From contig JAEZJP010000327.1 of NCBI GenBank assembly GCA_023415715.1, positions 1-22,000 of the forward strand: a stretch of 22,000 bases of DNA. Reading direction: 5' to 3'. The translations under genes were made by a program, and so were the position numbers. Source of the stretch: Bacillota bacterium. Its GTDB lineage: Bacteria; Bacillota; Clostridia; Christensenellales; Aristaeellaceae. Positions 16,155-22,000 of the stretch are shown one piece after another. Position 1 is the first letter of the stretch. Each line of letters starts with the position of its first letter. The notes beneath the pieces are model-generated. The model was not told the origin of the DNA, ran no database searches, and saw only the letters and a list, made by a program, of their open reading frames with translations.

Positions 16155-17114
16155 TTACTGCGCCGCGCTTAAGATTCTGTTGATCAGGCGGATGTTGCGC
16201 ACCGTTTCGGAAAGCGCGAAGGAAGGTTCCCGGCCATTCAGCAACGCATCGGAAAAATCCTCGATCTCCATCACATACCGATTGCTATAAGGTACGGGTA
16301 TCTCCGTCATCGTGCCGTTTTTGTAAAGCAGGATGGGAACACCCGTGCCGTCAAAGGATTCCTGCACAAGGAGCGTGCCTTCCGTGCCGAGTATTTCGGT
16401 CAGCTGGGCGGAGTGGGAGTCAAACCCGGAACCCAATGTGCAGATCACACCGTTTTTATACTTCAGTACCGCGTCCAGCGCGTATTCAACACCCTCGCTG
16501 TCTGTCTTCATGGCGCAGACGGAAACGGGCTCATCCTGCAAAATCATGCCGATGAGGTTAACAGGGTAACAGCCCACATCCCACAGGCTGCCGCCGCCAA
16601 GAGCTGGGTCCAGGCGGATGTTAGGCCCCGGCCGCATGACAAAGCGGAAGGTGGAATGGATGTGCTTCACATCGCCAATCACCTTGGCATCAAGCAGCTC
16701 TTTCAGCTTTGCGGTTTTTAAGGTAAAGCGGTACATAAAGGCTTCCATCAGCTTCACACCATTTTCCCGGCAGGCGGCGATCATTTCCAGGCAGTCTGCT
16801 TCTGTCAGCGCCATGGGCTTTTCGCAAAGCACATGCTTTTTTGCCCTGGCGGCTTTGATGGTCCATTCCTTGTGCAGGCTGTTGGGCAGGGGAATGTACA
16901 CGACGTCCACGTTCGGATCGGCTAGGAGGGAGTCGTAATTGTCATAAGCTTTTTGAAAGGGAAAGTCGGCCTGGGCCTCAATCAGCTTTTCAGGATTGGT
17001 GGATGCAATGGCATAGGGAACGGCGTTCTTCGCCTCCAGTAAGGCGGGGATCAGGTGGAGCCTGGCAATGCGGGCATATCCCAGGATGCCGAAACGGAGG
17101 GGGAAGTTCAACAT
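16155..17114 (-). CDS. Gfo/Idh/MocA family NAD(P)-dependent oxidoreductase
   Basis: 319 residues. An N-terminal Rossmann domain begins RFGILGYARIARLHL (7-21). The family's substrate/cofactor motif CEKPMAL is at 97-103 with the conserved Lys99. The C-terminal domain carries GGSLWDVGCYPVN (173-185), the usual D-x-G-C-Y-P site. Members oxidise or reduce sugars, inositols and related polyols; the substrate cannot be told. ATG at 17114 has AAGGATG about 8 bases upstream. It appears to be the first gene of the operon running to 13765. Divergent from it is a GyrI-like binding protein that might sense a related molecule; that link is speculation. Confidence 0.9.
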   Translation of the reverse strand: MLNFPLRFGILGYARIARLHLIPALLEAKNAVPYAIASTNPEKLIEAQADFPFQKAYDNYDSLLADPNVDVVYIPLPNSLHKEWTIKAARAKKHVLCEKPMALTEADCLEMIAACRENGVKLMEAFMYRFTLKTAKLKELLDAKVIGDVKHIHSTFRFVMRPGPNIRLDPALGGGSLWDVGCYPVNLIGMILQDEPVSVCAMKTDSEGVEYALDAVLKYKNGVICTLGSGFDSHSAQLTEILGTEGTLLVQESFDGTGVPILLYKNGTMTEIPVPYSNRYVMEIEDFSDALLNGREPSFALSETVRNIRLINRILSAAQ

Positions 17115-17165
17115 GTATAATCATCCTTTCTGCGAAGCGGATTATTACGATTATTGCATAACCAG

Positions 17166-17174
17166 ATTATAACA
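17166..17174 (-). promoter_or_regulatory. Extended -10 promoter for the Gfo/Idh operon
   Basis: TGTTATAAT on the minus strand (TATAAT at 17166-17171, preceded by TG one base away) lies 52 bases before the start codon. No good -35 is seen 17 bases upstream, which is common for extended -10 promoters. Confidence 0.55.
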
Positions 17175-17290
17175 GAAAGGAGAGGGTTGGGATAGGGGAA
17201 GAGGAAACTTGCTTTCTCTTTCATTATCTGCACACTTTTTGAAAGGCAGCTGCTGTTTGGAAATATGACATACTGTTGTTCAATTTGATG

Positions 17291-17299
17291 TGCTATGAT
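17291..17299 (+). promoter_or_regulatory. Extended -10 promoter candidate for the GyrI-like gene
   Basis: TGCTATGAT has a TG one base before TATGAT (17294-17299), 24 bases before the start codon. The -35 region is weak. It would leave a short leader that just includes the AGGAG site. Confidence 0.45.
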
Positions 17300-17322
17300 C
17301 ATATGGAAAAGGAGAGATGAAT

Positions 17323-17796
17323 ATGGACATACAGGTTATCAGCAAGCAATCATTTTCGGTGATCGGCAAGGAAGGACAAGGCATGGCAGAAAACTCTCAA
17401 AAATGGATCCCGCCGCTGTGGACAGACGCCAACACCCATTTTGCTGAAATAGCGGGCGTTGCAAAGTATGACGAATCCGGGAGGATTGCCGGCATATGGG
17501 GGGCAATGAGCGATATAGGCAATACGTTCAAGCCTTGGGATCAACAAGGAAAATATCTGGCCGGCTGCGAAGTACCCGATGCGGCCGTTCCCCCCGCCGG
17601 CTGGACGAAATGGATCATTCCCGCTTTTACCTATATCGCGGCCAGCTGTTCCCAGGATCAATATGGCGAAACATTCAGCTATATTTTGAAAGAATTCTTT
17701 CCAAAAAACAATTATTCATTGGCAGGCGCTGTGCAGGAATACTATCCGGAACCTGGAAACAGTAACCGATTAGCATTGTATTTTCCGATAGAGTAG
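17323..17796 (+). CDS. GyrI-like / AraC effector-binding domain protein
   Basis: 157 residues forming a stand-alone GyrI-like (SOUL-type small-molecule binding) domain with no DNA-binding part. Recognisable pieces are an N-terminal strand (MDIQVISKQSFSVIGKEG), the helix-turn AENSQKWIPPLW, a strand pair IAGVAKYDE...IAGIWGAM, and GWTKWIIPAFTYIAASC, which matches the family's W..IPA..Y strand. Such proteins bind drugs or small metabolites, or inhibit gyrase in a few cases. I chose ATG at 17323 because AGGAG is 8 bases upstream of it; the ATG at 17317 is only 2 bases from that site. It is divergent from the Gfo/Idh operon. No clear terminator follows it, only a T-run without a strong stem. Confidence 0.8.
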   Translation: MDIQVISKQSFSVIGKEGQGMAENSQKWIPPLWTDANTHFAEIAGVAKYDESGRIAGIWGAMSDIGNTFKPWDQQGKYLAGCEVPDAAVPPAGWTKWIIPAFTYIAASCSQDQYGETFSYILKEFFPKNNYSLAGAVQEYYPEPGNSNRLALYFPIE

Positions 17797-17924
17797 CTTC
17801 GTTTTTTTGCTGAACGTTCAGGAATGTGGTTAATTACATAGGAAAGTAAGCTTAAAATACCCCTATACTTGTACTCGAATAGATAAGGTGCAATAAGTTT
17901 TATCCGGCGCTTAAGCTATAATAT

Positions 17925-17961
17925 TGAAAAAACAAAGCCGCAACATTCTGCTGCGGCTTTG
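17925..17961 (-). terminator. Intrinsic terminator downstream of metK
   Basis: On the minus strand a 10-bp stem (CAAAGCCGCA / TGCGGCTTTG at 17933-17942 and 17952-17961) with a 9-base loop is followed by GTTTTTTC. It lies about 90 bases after the metK stop. On the plus strand no comparable T-run follows the stem, so it acts mainly for metK. Confidence 0.8.
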
Positions 17962-18000
17962 CTTATGCCTTCAATAATGTATAATCCCATAATGAGGTTT

Positions 18001-18050
18001 CCAAAGGGATGTATCCCTTTGGTATGGGTCCAGGGGGCAAAGCCCCCTGG
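18001..18050. repeat. Two perfect hairpins touching the metK stop codon
   Basis: The first hairpin pairs CCAAAGGGAT (18001-18010) with ATCCCTTTGG (18013-18022) across GT. The second pairs CCAGGGGGC (18030-18038) with GCCCCCTGG (18042-18050) across AAA. The second abuts the metK stop codon (18051-18053). Neither has a T-run, so they may protect the 3' end of the mRNA or be a REP-like element; the real terminator lies beyond them. Confidence 0.75.
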
Positions 18051-19223
18051 TTACTTCACAGCCGCCTTCAACACATCCACCATATCCAGCTTCTCCCACG
18101 GCAAATCAAGGTCAGTGCGCCCAAAATGCCCGTAGGCCGCGGTCGCCCGGTAGAGCGGCCTTCTCAGGTCCAGCCTTTTTATGATGGCGTTGGGCCTGAA
18201 GTCAAACACCTTTTCAATAAGCTTTGCCAGGTCTTCATCCCTCATAACACCCGTGCCCATAGTATCCACGAACAGGCTTACGGGATGGGCCACGCCAATG
18301 GCATAGGCCACCTGGATTTCGCACTTTTTGGCAAGGCCCGCGGCTACCACATTAAGCGCGGCATGGCGGCAGGCATAGGCAGCGGACCGGTCCACCTTGG
18401 TGGGGTCCTTGCCGCTGAAAGCGCCGCCGCCGTGTCTTGTATAGCCGCCGTAGGTATCCACCACGATCTTGCGGCCGGTGAGCCCGCTGTCGCCGGCAGG
18501 TCCGCCCAGCACAAACCGGCCGGTGGGGTTCACGTATATCTTTGTGTTTTTATCCAGAAGGCGGGCGGGTATCACCGTATTGATCACCTTATCCACGATC
18601 TCCTGCCGGATCGTCTCCAGGGAAACCTCCGGGCTGTGCTGGGTGGAGATGACTACTGCGTCCACATGAACGGGCCTGCCATCCTCATAGGCCACGGTCA
18701 CCTGCGATTTTCCGTCGGGGCGCATCCAGGAAAGCGTTCCATTCTTGCGCAGCTCGGTCATCTTGCGGGTGAGGCGGTGGGCCAGCGCGATGGGCATGGG
18801 CATCATTTCCGGCGTTTCATCGCAGGCAAAGCCGAACATCATGCCCTGGTCGCCGGCGCCGGTGTCGTGTTCGGATGCGCCATCCCTTGTTTCCAAAGCG
18901 TTGTCCACACCCATGGCGATGTCGGGGGACTGCTCATGCACGGCGGTAAGTACCGCGCAGCTCTTGCCGTCAAAGCACAGGTCGGAGCTTTGGTAGCCGA
19001 TATCCAGGATGACTTTTCTTGCGATGTCGTCAATGGATACGTAGGTATTGGTTGTGATTTCGCCCATTACCATCACCATGCCGGTGGTGGCGCAGGTTTC
19101 GCAGGCCACGCGGGCCATGGGGTCCTTTTCCAGAATCGCGTCCAGAACCGCATCGGAAATCTGGTCGCACATTTTGTCGGGATGGCCTTCGGTAACGGAT
19201 TCGGAAGTAAACAATTGGCGCAT
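18051..19223 (-). CDS. metK: S-adenosylmethionine synthetase (methionine adenosyltransferase)
   Basis: 390 residues, the normal length. It makes SAM from methionine and ATP as a cytoplasmic tetramer. The signatures are TSESVTEGHPDK (6-17) with the ATP-binding His14, GAGDQGMMFGFA (122-133), and GGGAFSGKDPTKVDRSAAY (265-283), the phosphate loop with catalytic Lys/Asp residues; all are intact. I chose ATG at 19223 because GAAGGAG lies about 9 bases upstream and MRQLFTSESV is the usual N-terminus; an open frame starting at 19244 runs back into the leader. Expression is controlled by a SAM-I riboswitch and terminator directly upstream, so high SAM should shut it off. A terminator lies downstream at 17925-17961. 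Confidence 0.98.
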   Translation of the reverse strand: MRQLFTSESVTEGHPDKMCDQISDAVLDAILEKDPMARVACETCATTGMVMVMGEITTNTYVSIDDIARKVILDIGYQSSDLCFDGKSCAVLTAVHEQSPDIAMGVDNALETRDGASEHDTGAGDQGMMFGFACDETPEMMPMPIALAHRLTRKMTELRKNGTLSWMRPDGKSQVTVAYEDGRPVHVDAVVISTQHSPEVSLETIRQEIVDKVINTVIPARLLDKNTKIYVNPTGRFVLGGPAGDSGLTGRKIVVDTYGGYTRHGGGAFSGKDPTKVDRSAAYACRHAALNVVAAGLAKKCEIQVAYAIGVAHPVSLFVDTMGTGVMRDEDLAKLIEKVFDFRPNAIIKRLDLRRPLYRATAAYGHFGRTDLDLPWEKLDMVDVLKAAVK

Positions 19224-19247
19224 GTGCTTTCTCTCCTTCTGCAAATG

Positions 19248-19276
19248 AAAAAACGCCTGCTCGGCACAAGCAGGCG
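19248..19276 (-). terminator. Riboswitch-controlled intrinsic terminator of the metK leader
   Basis: On the minus strand a 7-bp GC stem (CGCCTGC 5' arm at 19276-19270, GCAGGCG 3' arm at 19260-19254) with a 9-base loop is followed by six T (19253-19248). It lies 21 bases after the aptamer and ends 25 bases before the metK start codon, the classic expression platform. Confidence 0.9.
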
Positions 19277-19296
19277 GTCTGGATCTTTTCGATCTT

Positions 19297-19406
19297 CCTT
19301 ATCTGCCAACGCTGCCTTTCGGCGTGCCGCGCTGCGGGATTTGGCACCAAGCGTAAGCCGGTTGCCGGGTTTCATCGGGCCCGTCCCTCCACCACTCTGG
19401 ATAAGG
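19297..19406 (-). ncRNA. SAM-I (S-box) riboswitch aptamer
   Basis: Read on the minus strand, the P1 arms CCTTATC (19406-19400) and GATAAGG (19303-19297) enclose the S-box core. After P1 comes CAGAGTGGTGGAGGGA, then GATGAAACCCGGCAACC (19376-19360) containing the kink-turn and pseudoknot strands. GGTGCCAAATCC, GCAG and GGCAGATAAGG then close the structure. These are the nearly invariant SAM-I positions. Binding of SAM stabilises P1 and lets the downstream terminator form, lowering metK expression. The assignment rests on conserved sequence and pairing. Confidence 0.97.
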
Positions 19407-19425
19407 TGTTCAGTTTTGCAAGTGG

Positions 19426-19454
19426 ATAATACCATGGAGATGCAATGATGTCAA
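19426..19454 (-). promoter_or_regulatory. metK promoter
   Basis: TTGACA (19449-19454, perfect -35), a 17-base spacer and TATTAT (19426-19431), with TG one base before the -10. Transcription should start near 19419, just before the aptamer. Confidence 0.85.
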
Positions 19455-19465
19455 GGGGAGAGAAG

Positions 19466-19501
19466 CGGGAAGGGAAATTTTTGAAAAAATTTCCCTTCCC
19501 G
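19466..19501. repeat. Perfect 17-bp inverted repeat with 2-base centre
   Basis: The left arm (19466-19482, CGGGAAGGGAAATTTTT) and its exact reverse complement (19485-19501) are separated by GA. It lies 12 bases upstream of the metK -35 box and about 40 bases upstream of the candidate promoter for the gene at 19587. Both neighbours point away from it, so it is not a normal terminator. It may be an operator or a small dispersed element. Confidence 0.8.
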
Positions 19502-19541
19502 AACCCATCCTTTAAAAACTTCATATGTTCATGTCTTAATA

Positions 19542-19550
19542 TGGTACAAT
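19542..19550 (+). promoter_or_regulatory. Extended -10 promoter candidate for the gene at 19587
   Basis: TGGTACAAT (TACAAT at 19545-19550 with TG one base upstream) lies 36 bases before the start codon. No strong -35 is visible. Confidence 0.5.
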
Positions 19551-19586
19551 AAAGAAAATAGCTGCAACAAATGAAAGAGGCTCTCC

Positions 19587-20609
19587 ATGTTTCAGGAAAC
19601 GGCTTTGTATCTTGCAAAAACCGCTTGCCCGTCCATCGCCTGGCGCATCCGTAAAGAGATTTTTCTGGAAGATGGCGCATCCCCTGAGATGCGGGATTTG
19701 CAAAAGCGCATCCTTGAGGAGCCGGAGGTTCGGCGCATCCTCTCCCTGCAAAAGGAGGACGGCTGGCTTGGCGGAACCTTTCACGGCAGGGATGAGCCGG
19801 AGAGCATCATACGGTATCTGATGGAAAAAGGCGTGGAGCCGGGCCATCCCGCGGTGCAAAAAGCGCTGCAGGCGATTTTAGATCGTGGCGAAGATTTTGA
19901 CCTGGGCAGCATGCAGCGGGTGGGCAAGCCCCTGGACGCGTGGCGTCTTGGCGGATCGAAGCTGATGCGCGCAACAGTGTTTGCCTACGCCGGAGCGGAA
20001 GCACACGGCTTTGTCAAAGCGGGCATCCGGGAGGCGCTGGATGTGTTCCGCTTCGCCGGCGGCGTAACGGATATAAAGGACATCTACGAACCCTACAAGG
20101 GCAAAAAGGTGTTTAGGCCTGGCGTTATATGGCCCTGCGTGTACCATCTTCGGCTGCTGGCGTATACCAAAAGCTGGCGGACAGCAGAAAATCAAACCAT
20201 GCTGGCGCAGGCCGTAACAAAGCTTGCTGCGCTTTCTCCTATCCCCGAAATCAAACTGCTGCACAAGGGGCAGATCATTGGCCCCGCCTCGTTGTTCATG
20301 TATAACTTCAACGATGACATGGCTGCCCTTACGGATGCCGGATGGATGATGTGGTTCCATCGCACCCAGATGCTGGCCATGCTGGGCGTCGCAAATCAGG
20401 TGGAGGCAATCCGACAACAGTTGGAATATGTATCCCGCATGGTGAAGGAAAGCGGCAGCATGTTTACAAAGCCGCTTAGCCACCCCTACTTTGTCAAGTG
20501 GTCGCAGTATGCCGGCCTGGCCATTGAAAAAGACTGGAAAACAAAAGACCGGAGGGTCAACGATCTGACCTTCCGGTGGCTGCTGATTCAATTTTATGCT
20601 TCGCGATAA
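19587..20609 (+). CDS. Uncharacterised alpha-toroid-like protein (second copy type)
   Basis: 340 residues, helical, no signal peptide. The opening ALYLAKTACPSIAWRIRKEIFLEDGA, then LEEPEVRRILSLQKEDGWLGG with FHG (65-67) and ESIIRYLMEKGVEP, follow the helix-turn-helix plan of alpha/alpha-toroid proteins (squalene-cyclase and prenyltransferase folds). QKEDGWLGG resembles a QW-type repeat. No catalytic Asp-rich motif is evident. The protein at 14508-15578 has the same order (P-x-I-x-x-R, then a short helix pair, HG, E-x-[IA]-x-x-L-[ML], a Gly-rich turn), so the two look like distant paralogs. ATG at 19587 follows AGAGG by 6 bases. A 12-bp stem (20548-20559 with 20566-20577) lies inside its last codons. 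It is convergent with the nitroreductase gene, 11 bases away. Confidence 0.8.
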   Translation: MFQETALYLAKTACPSIAWRIRKEIFLEDGASPEMRDLQKRILEEPEVRRILSLQKEDGWLGGTFHGRDEPESIIRYLMEKGVEPGHPAVQKALQAILDRGEDFDLGSMQRVGKPLDAWRLGGSKLMRATVFAYAGAEAHGFVKAGIREALDVFRFAGGVTDIKDIYEPYKGKKVFRPGVIWPCVYHLRLLAYTKSWRTAENQTMLAQAVTKLAALSPIPEIKLLHKGQIIGPASLFMYNFNDDMAALTDAGWMMWFHRTQMLAMLGVANQVEAIRQQLEYVSRMVKESGSMFTKPLSHPYFVKWSQYAGLAIEKDWKTKDRRVNDLTFRWLLIQFYASR

Positions 20610-20620
20610 GCACATACCCG

Positions 20621-21229
20621 CTACCTGGCATACCGGTTTCTGAAAGAGATTTCTTCCATGCTTTTCAGCTTCTTCGCCTTGGGCTTTGCCTTGGGATAGC
20701 CCACCGGCAAAAGGAACAGGCAGACAACGTCGTCGGGCAGACCGAGTATCCGGCCTGCTTCTTTCACATCCAGCCAGCCGATAAAGCAGGCTCCCAGGCC
20801 GTGGGCCGCTGCGGCAAGAACCATATGTTCGGCAGGGATCAGGGGGGCCGCGTTGGCAAACAGAGTCCCTACGGCCTTCCTGTCTTCATAGTCATTCAGG
20901 TATTCGATGAAGTTCTTTGTAAAGCGCAGCTCGTTTACCTTCAGGCCGAAATCATTCCGGGGCAGCGCTTTCAGATCATCCTCCAAGGCAGCACAGCAGG
21001 CAATGACAACAGGAGCCTCCGCAATCCACATCTGGTTTCCGGCGGCCTTCGCCAGCGCAATTTTGAGTTCCTTGTCATCAATCACGCCGAAGAGATGATT
21101 TTGCCCGTTTCCTCCCGAAGGCGCAAGCTGGGCCGCCAGAAGCATATCATCCAGAACATTTTCCGGAACGGGTATATTTTCAAATGAGCGGCAGGACCTT
21201 CTCGCTTTTATGACATCCATGCAGTCCAC
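20621..21229 (-). CDS. Nitroreductase family FMN-dependent oxidoreductase
   Basis: 202 residues of the NfsB/FRP-like fold. The FMN-phosphate motif RRSCRSF is at 10-16, APSGGNGQNHLFGVI at 36-50, and HGLGACFIGWLDV in the C-terminal half is the usual second FMN-binding stretch. Such enzymes use NAD(P)H to reduce nitro groups, quinones or flavins; the physiological substrate is not known. The likely start is GTG at 21229, with GGGAG 9 bases upstream; an ATG at 21220 is a second option but is 18 bases from that site. It lies 14 bases after the small membrane-protein gene and is probably co-transcribed with it. Confidence 0.92.
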   Translation of the reverse strand: MDCMDVIKARRSCRSFENIPVPENVLDDMLLAAQLAPSGGNGQNHLFGVIDDKELKIALAKAAGNQMWIAEAPVVIACCAALEDDLKALPRNDFGLKVNELRFTKNFIEYLNDYEDRKAVGTLFANAAPLIPAEHMVLAAAAHGLGACFIGWLDVKEAGRILGLPDDVVCLFLLPVGYPKAKPKAKKLKSMEEISFRNRYAR

Positions 21230-21243
21230 TTAACTCATCTCCC

Positions 21244-21516
21244 TTAGCGCTTCATAAGCAGCCCGCCTACAACGGTGCCGCCAAGCCCGCCCAGGGCAAG
21301 GCCCATGCGGAACGTAATCGTAAATGCCTGCAGGCCGCGCAGCAGAAATTCCGGATGGCTGATGCTGTAGCCAAAACCGCCAAAATGCATATAGGTTTCC
21401 GCCGCCCAGCCCGTAAGCCCGGGCGCGTAGGAGGTATGCATGATGGCAAAGCCGTAGCCGCCCGCCAGCAGGGATACAAGGCCTAAAAAAGTAATCAGTC
21501 TGCCCAGTGCCCGCAT
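21244..21516 (-). CDS. Small two-span membrane protein, unknown function
   Basis: 90 residues. There are two hydrophobic segments: about 7-28 (LITFLGLVSLLAGGYGFAI) and about 67-87, the latter Gly-rich (LALGGLGGTVVGGLL). A polar loop with Trp, Tyr and His lies between them. It ends KR. I do not recognise a family. ATG at 21516 was chosen because AAGGAG is 7 bases upstream; the longer open frame from 21594 runs through the promoter. It is the first gene of a pair with the nitroreductase. Confidence 0.75.
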   Translation of the reverse strand: MRALGRLITFLGLVSLLAGGYGFAIMHTSYAPGLTGWAAETYMHFGGFGYSISHPEFLLRGLQAFTITFRMGLALGGLGGTVVGGLLMKR

Positions 21517-21550
21517 GAAGTTACTCCTTGTGTGAATGAATGCATGGAAC

Positions 21551-21578
21551 AGTATACCATGGACGGGGCGGGTGTCAA
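21551..21578 (-). promoter_or_regulatory. Promoter for the membrane protein/nitroreductase pair
   Basis: Minus strand TTGACA (21573-21578), a 16-base spacer, TATACT (21551-21556) and an extended TG element one base before the -10. Both boxes are near consensus, 35 bases upstream of the start codon. Confidence 0.8.
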
Positions 21579-21669
21579 GGATGGAAGAGATCAATACTGT
21601 CCCAAAATCAGAACATACTATTGATGCGTTATACCTCCCCCAGCCGCCTTTGCCTTAAGTCACCTCCAA

Positions 21670-21798
21670 AAGCCTTCCCCTCGAGGGCTCCGGAACCCTG
21701 CCCCGCCAGTGGCGGAAATGGGCAGGGTGGAGGAGGCTGGCGAAACGAGCGGAGCAAGCGGAGCGCAGCACCGCGACGATAGAGCCAGATGGAATAGG
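21670..21798 (-). repeat. Dispersed GC-rich repeat, copy B
   Basis: Read on minus, it shares CATCTGGCTC (at 21782-21791), GTTTCGCCAGCCT (at 21734-21746), a GCCACTGGC hairpin and a GTTCC...AGCCCT tail with copy A at 13613-13730, in the same order. Confidence 0.75.
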
Positions 21799-21888
21799 TG
21801 GCGCCGCAGCGCCGGATGAGGTGTCCGGCACTATCGTCTATGCAGCCATTTCCACCTCATCAGTCTCCTTCGTCGACAGCTTGCCACT

Positions 21889-22000
21889 CGGCTTGCTCAA
21901 TCATCGCGCCGGCTCGCTGGCGCTTCCGGCGCTCGTTTCGCAAGCTTCCTCCGCTTCGCTTTATCCGCCACAGGCGGCGCGAAGCTTCGGAACTCAAGGG
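21889..22000 (+). repeat. Dispersed GC-rich repeat, diverged copy C (runs off window)
   Basis: GGCTTGCTCAATC, GCTCGTTTCGCAAGC, a CCGCCACAGGCGG hairpin and a GCTTCGGAACTC tail follow the same order as copies A and B, with more differences. Its orientation is opposite to copy B. Confidence 0.6.

Larger units (their letters stand above)
19224..19586. other. Divergent control region between metK and the toroid-like gene
   Basis: These 363 bases have no protein gene. Going from metK outwards they hold the expression-platform terminator, the SAM-I aptamer, the metK promoter, a perfect 17-bp inverted repeat, and a candidate promoter for the plus-strand gene at 19587. Confidence 0.85.
21595..22000. 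other. Gene-free repeat region at the window end
   Basis: There is no credible gene; only a short open frame crossing repeats. It contains two segments of the dispersed GC-rich family facing opposite ways (about 21670-21798 on minus, about 21889-22000 on plus), and between them the hairpin GCCGGA-TGAGGTG-TCCGGC at 21811-21829. The second copy runs off the window. Confidence 0.7.

Noticed and set aside
18009..19448. 479-codon plus-strand open frame covering metK and its riboswitch
   Set aside because: It is antisense to an unmistakable metK and SAM-I leader; the protein has no recognisable fold.
21540..21782. 80-codon plus-strand open frame near the window end
   Set aside because: It crosses the promoter of the opposite-strand pair and a GC-rich repeat; there is no ribosome site or sensible protein pattern.

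Overview
The window looks like part of a chromosome from a Gram-positive, probably anaerobic clostridial bacterium. The evidence is a textbook SAM-I riboswitch in front of metK, strong AAGGAG-type ribosome sites, a GH65 disaccharide phosphorylase, an Lhr-type helicase, a VanY/LdcB-type peptidoglycan carboxypeptidase, and several dispersed GC-rich inverted repeats between genes. I cannot name the species. There are 15 convincing protein genes, most on the minus strand, and no rRNA, tRNA, CRISPR array, phage gene or transposase that I can see.

Layout. 1-1077 (+) is the C-terminal half of a GH65 glycoside phosphorylase. 1078-1513 is gene-free and holds two different inverted-repeat elements. 1514-5407 (-) is a tight three-gene unit read in the order UbiG-like methyltransferase, Fe-S/FAD oxidoreductase, thioester-reductase-like SDR. 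This is the best candidate in the window for an undescribed pathway. 5408-5610 holds a 102-bp inverted repeat. 5611-9750 (-) is a large Lhr-family helicase. It is divergent from a secreted protein (9982-12189, +) that joins a propeller-like N-terminal half to an ABC solute-binding half. That gene meets tail to tail an APH-family kinase/GrpB pair (12186-13519, -).

13520-13764 is a repeat-filled spacer. 13765-17114 (-) is a probable four-gene operon: Gfo/Idh oxidoreductase, UPF0303 protein, alpha-toroid-like protein, VanY-type carboxypeptidase. A small GyrI-like binding protein (17323-17796, +) is divergent from it. metK (18051-19223, -) has a full control region: promoter, SAM-I aptamer, intrinsic terminator and a downstream terminator. 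Divergent from metK is a second alpha-toroid-like protein (19587-20609, +), apparently a distant relative of the one at 14508-15578. The last genes (-) are a 90-aa membrane protein and a nitroreductase, sharing one good promoter. From about 21600 to the end there are only repeats.

Functional picture. Most genes are separate small transcription units for metabolism and housekeeping: sugar phosphorolysis, SAM synthesis, nucleic-acid repair, cell-wall trimming and redox enzymes. The methyltransferase/FAD-FeS/SDR operon is a dedicated three-step modification set whose substrate cannot be read from sequence. No recognisable defence or mobile system is present. Several promoters share an extended -10 pattern (TGnTATAAT-like).
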